A stretch of DNA of 64,000 nucleotides. Source: Alphaproteobacteria bacterium AO1-B. GTDB taxonomy: Bacteria > Pseudomonadota > Alphaproteobacteria > Rhizobiales > Stappiaceae. The DNA is taken from NCBI GenBank assembly GCA_001890945.1, contig MLAX01000001.1, positions 1,393,914 through 1,457,913 of the forward strand, given 5' to 3'. Of the stretch, positions 63,454-64,000 are shown piece by piece; the first letter of the stretch is position 1, and every line of letters starts with the position of its first letter. Made by a program: the position numbers and the translations under genes. Under the pieces are notes generated by a model. It ran no database searches and had not been told where the DNA came from. It saw only the letters and a list, made by a program, of their open reading frames with translations.

Positions 63454-64000
63454 GGCCGATATGCTCCGTTGCGCGTTTCGGGTCGCCTTTCACAAAAACA
63501 AGCACGTTTTGATGTGTCTTGCCGAGCTTGCGGGACCCTTCGAACTGGCCTCGAACCCGCAAGGGAAGCGAGGCGATCTGCGTCACCAAAACCCCGTCGT
63601 TATAGAAGTGCAACTGCGCATCTCTACATGCGGCGATCGTGTCGGCCACGAACCCCCGGTTTATCCCCTCCTTGTCGCGGAAATCGCCAACGACGAAGAC
63701 CGCAAAGCGATCCTCGGCCAGCCGGGCGGCCGCATTCTTGACCGCCTGCCGGAAGCCGCCCAAAAACAGGTCGTAAGGCATGTTGGACAGGTCTTGCGGA
63801 TCATCAGAATAGCGTTCCAAATCACCATAGGGCGGACAGGTCATAATCATGTCGTGAAGGCCGCGCACCCCGGATTGATAGAGGCGCACCGCATCCCCAA
63901 CCTTCCAGCGGGCTTGACCGGCAACGTTAAGCCGTTTGGCCTGTTCCCGGTTTTCGGTGATCTGCTCTTCTGAGATGTCCACGCCAAGGTAAGACCGGCT
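63422..64000 (-). CDS. DNA methyltransferase (N4/N6 type), 5' end cut by window
   Basis: Open through the window edge; 192 residues seen. SAM-binding strand SRSYLGVDISEEQI is at the visible start, and catalytic motif IV is TCPPYGDLERYS at about residue 55, of the SPPY/DPPY type used by amino-methylating enzymes. The motif IV after the SAM motif order and the C-terminal LPLRVRGQFEGSRKLGKTHQ fit phage methylases, which often carry an N-terminal ParB-like domain; that part would be outside the window. Coupled to the PLP-enzyme gene. Confidence 0.8.
   Translation of the reverse strand, partial: SRSYLGVDISEEQITENREQAKRLNVAGQARWKVGDAVRLYQSGVRGLHDMIMTCPPYGDLERYSDDPQDLSNMPYDLFLGGFRQAVKNAAARLAEDRFAVFVVGDFRDKEGINRGFVADTIAACRDAQLHFYNDGVLVTQIASLPLRVRGQFEGSRKLGKTHQNVLVFVKGDPKRATEHIGHVTPFTFPDP

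Overview
The window reads as ordinary chromosome of a GC-rich alphaproteobacterium with some accessory DNA. Gene content (BA14K-family protein, ScfR-type regulator, OxyR next to KatG, DUF2157/GDYXXLXY pair, FabI beside a PhaC-like DUF3141 protein, gamma-butyrobetaine hydroxylase, homogentisate operon, several orphan substrate-binding proteins) and dispersed CCCGG-type intergenic palindromes suggest a marine Stappiaceae/Rhodobacteraceae-like organism (Roseibium/Labrenzia type). This is inference from gene content; no search was run.

Layout. 1-1281: two SAM methyltransferases, the first cut by the window edge. 1408-5931: a serine hydrolase, then divergent oxyR/katG. 6172-9543: a FabI paralog and a PhaC-like DUF3141 protein. 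9597-13356 (minus): GNAT + XRE-cupin regulator, a periplasmic rhodanese, and a KAS II-type synthase behind a MarR regulator with matching operators. 13494-19238: HdeD-like membrane protein, 2-oxoglutarate dioxygenase, RsuA and RsmC rRNA modification pair, DUF2157/GDYXXLXY pair. 19594-22230: NMT1-type ABC importer. 22619-25151: Uup ATPase and a BA14K protein. 25436-34456: orphan solute-binding protein, complete Opp/Dpp-type peptide importer, GntR regulator and zinc dipeptidase. 34630-38996: L,D-transpeptidase, TrhA/hemolysin III, MFS exporter, nitroreductase, cupin. 39064-40854: tandem paralogous orphan solute-binding proteins. 41290-44088: HerA-like ATPase, DM13 protein and two small proteins.

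44334-51122 is a homogentisate catabolic region: HmgA, an RNase Z-like hydrolase, fumarylacetoacetase, then four tightly coupled genes (degenerate metallo-beta-lactamase, DinB-fold protein, flavin hydroxylase, DUF2783). It is followed by an ScfR regulator and a stand-alone LuxR-type HTH protein. 53150-53562 is a dense cluster of extragenic palindromes. 53587-59604 is a second catabolic or uptake unit. A TetR regulator diverges from four genes joined by 4-base stop/start overlaps (Baeyer-Villiger/FMO-type monooxygenase, bile acid:Na+ symporter-like carrier, NAD-dependent epimerase, SDR), and a FadL-like porin follows. This suggests uptake and oxidation of a hydrophobic, perhaps steroid- or terpenoid-like, acid.

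59765-64000: CNNM/CorC protein, tRNA-Pro(CGG), tRNA-Gln(TTG), then, after the tRNA, genes of a different character on the minus strand: a DNA methyltransferase cut by the window edge, a fold-type-II PLP enzyme, a two-membrane-segment coiled-coil protein and a small zinc-ribbon-like protein. This looks like the end of a prophage or integrative element at tRNA-Gln. It is the least described part of the window; the methyltransferase/PLP pair is the best candidate for an uncharacterised system.
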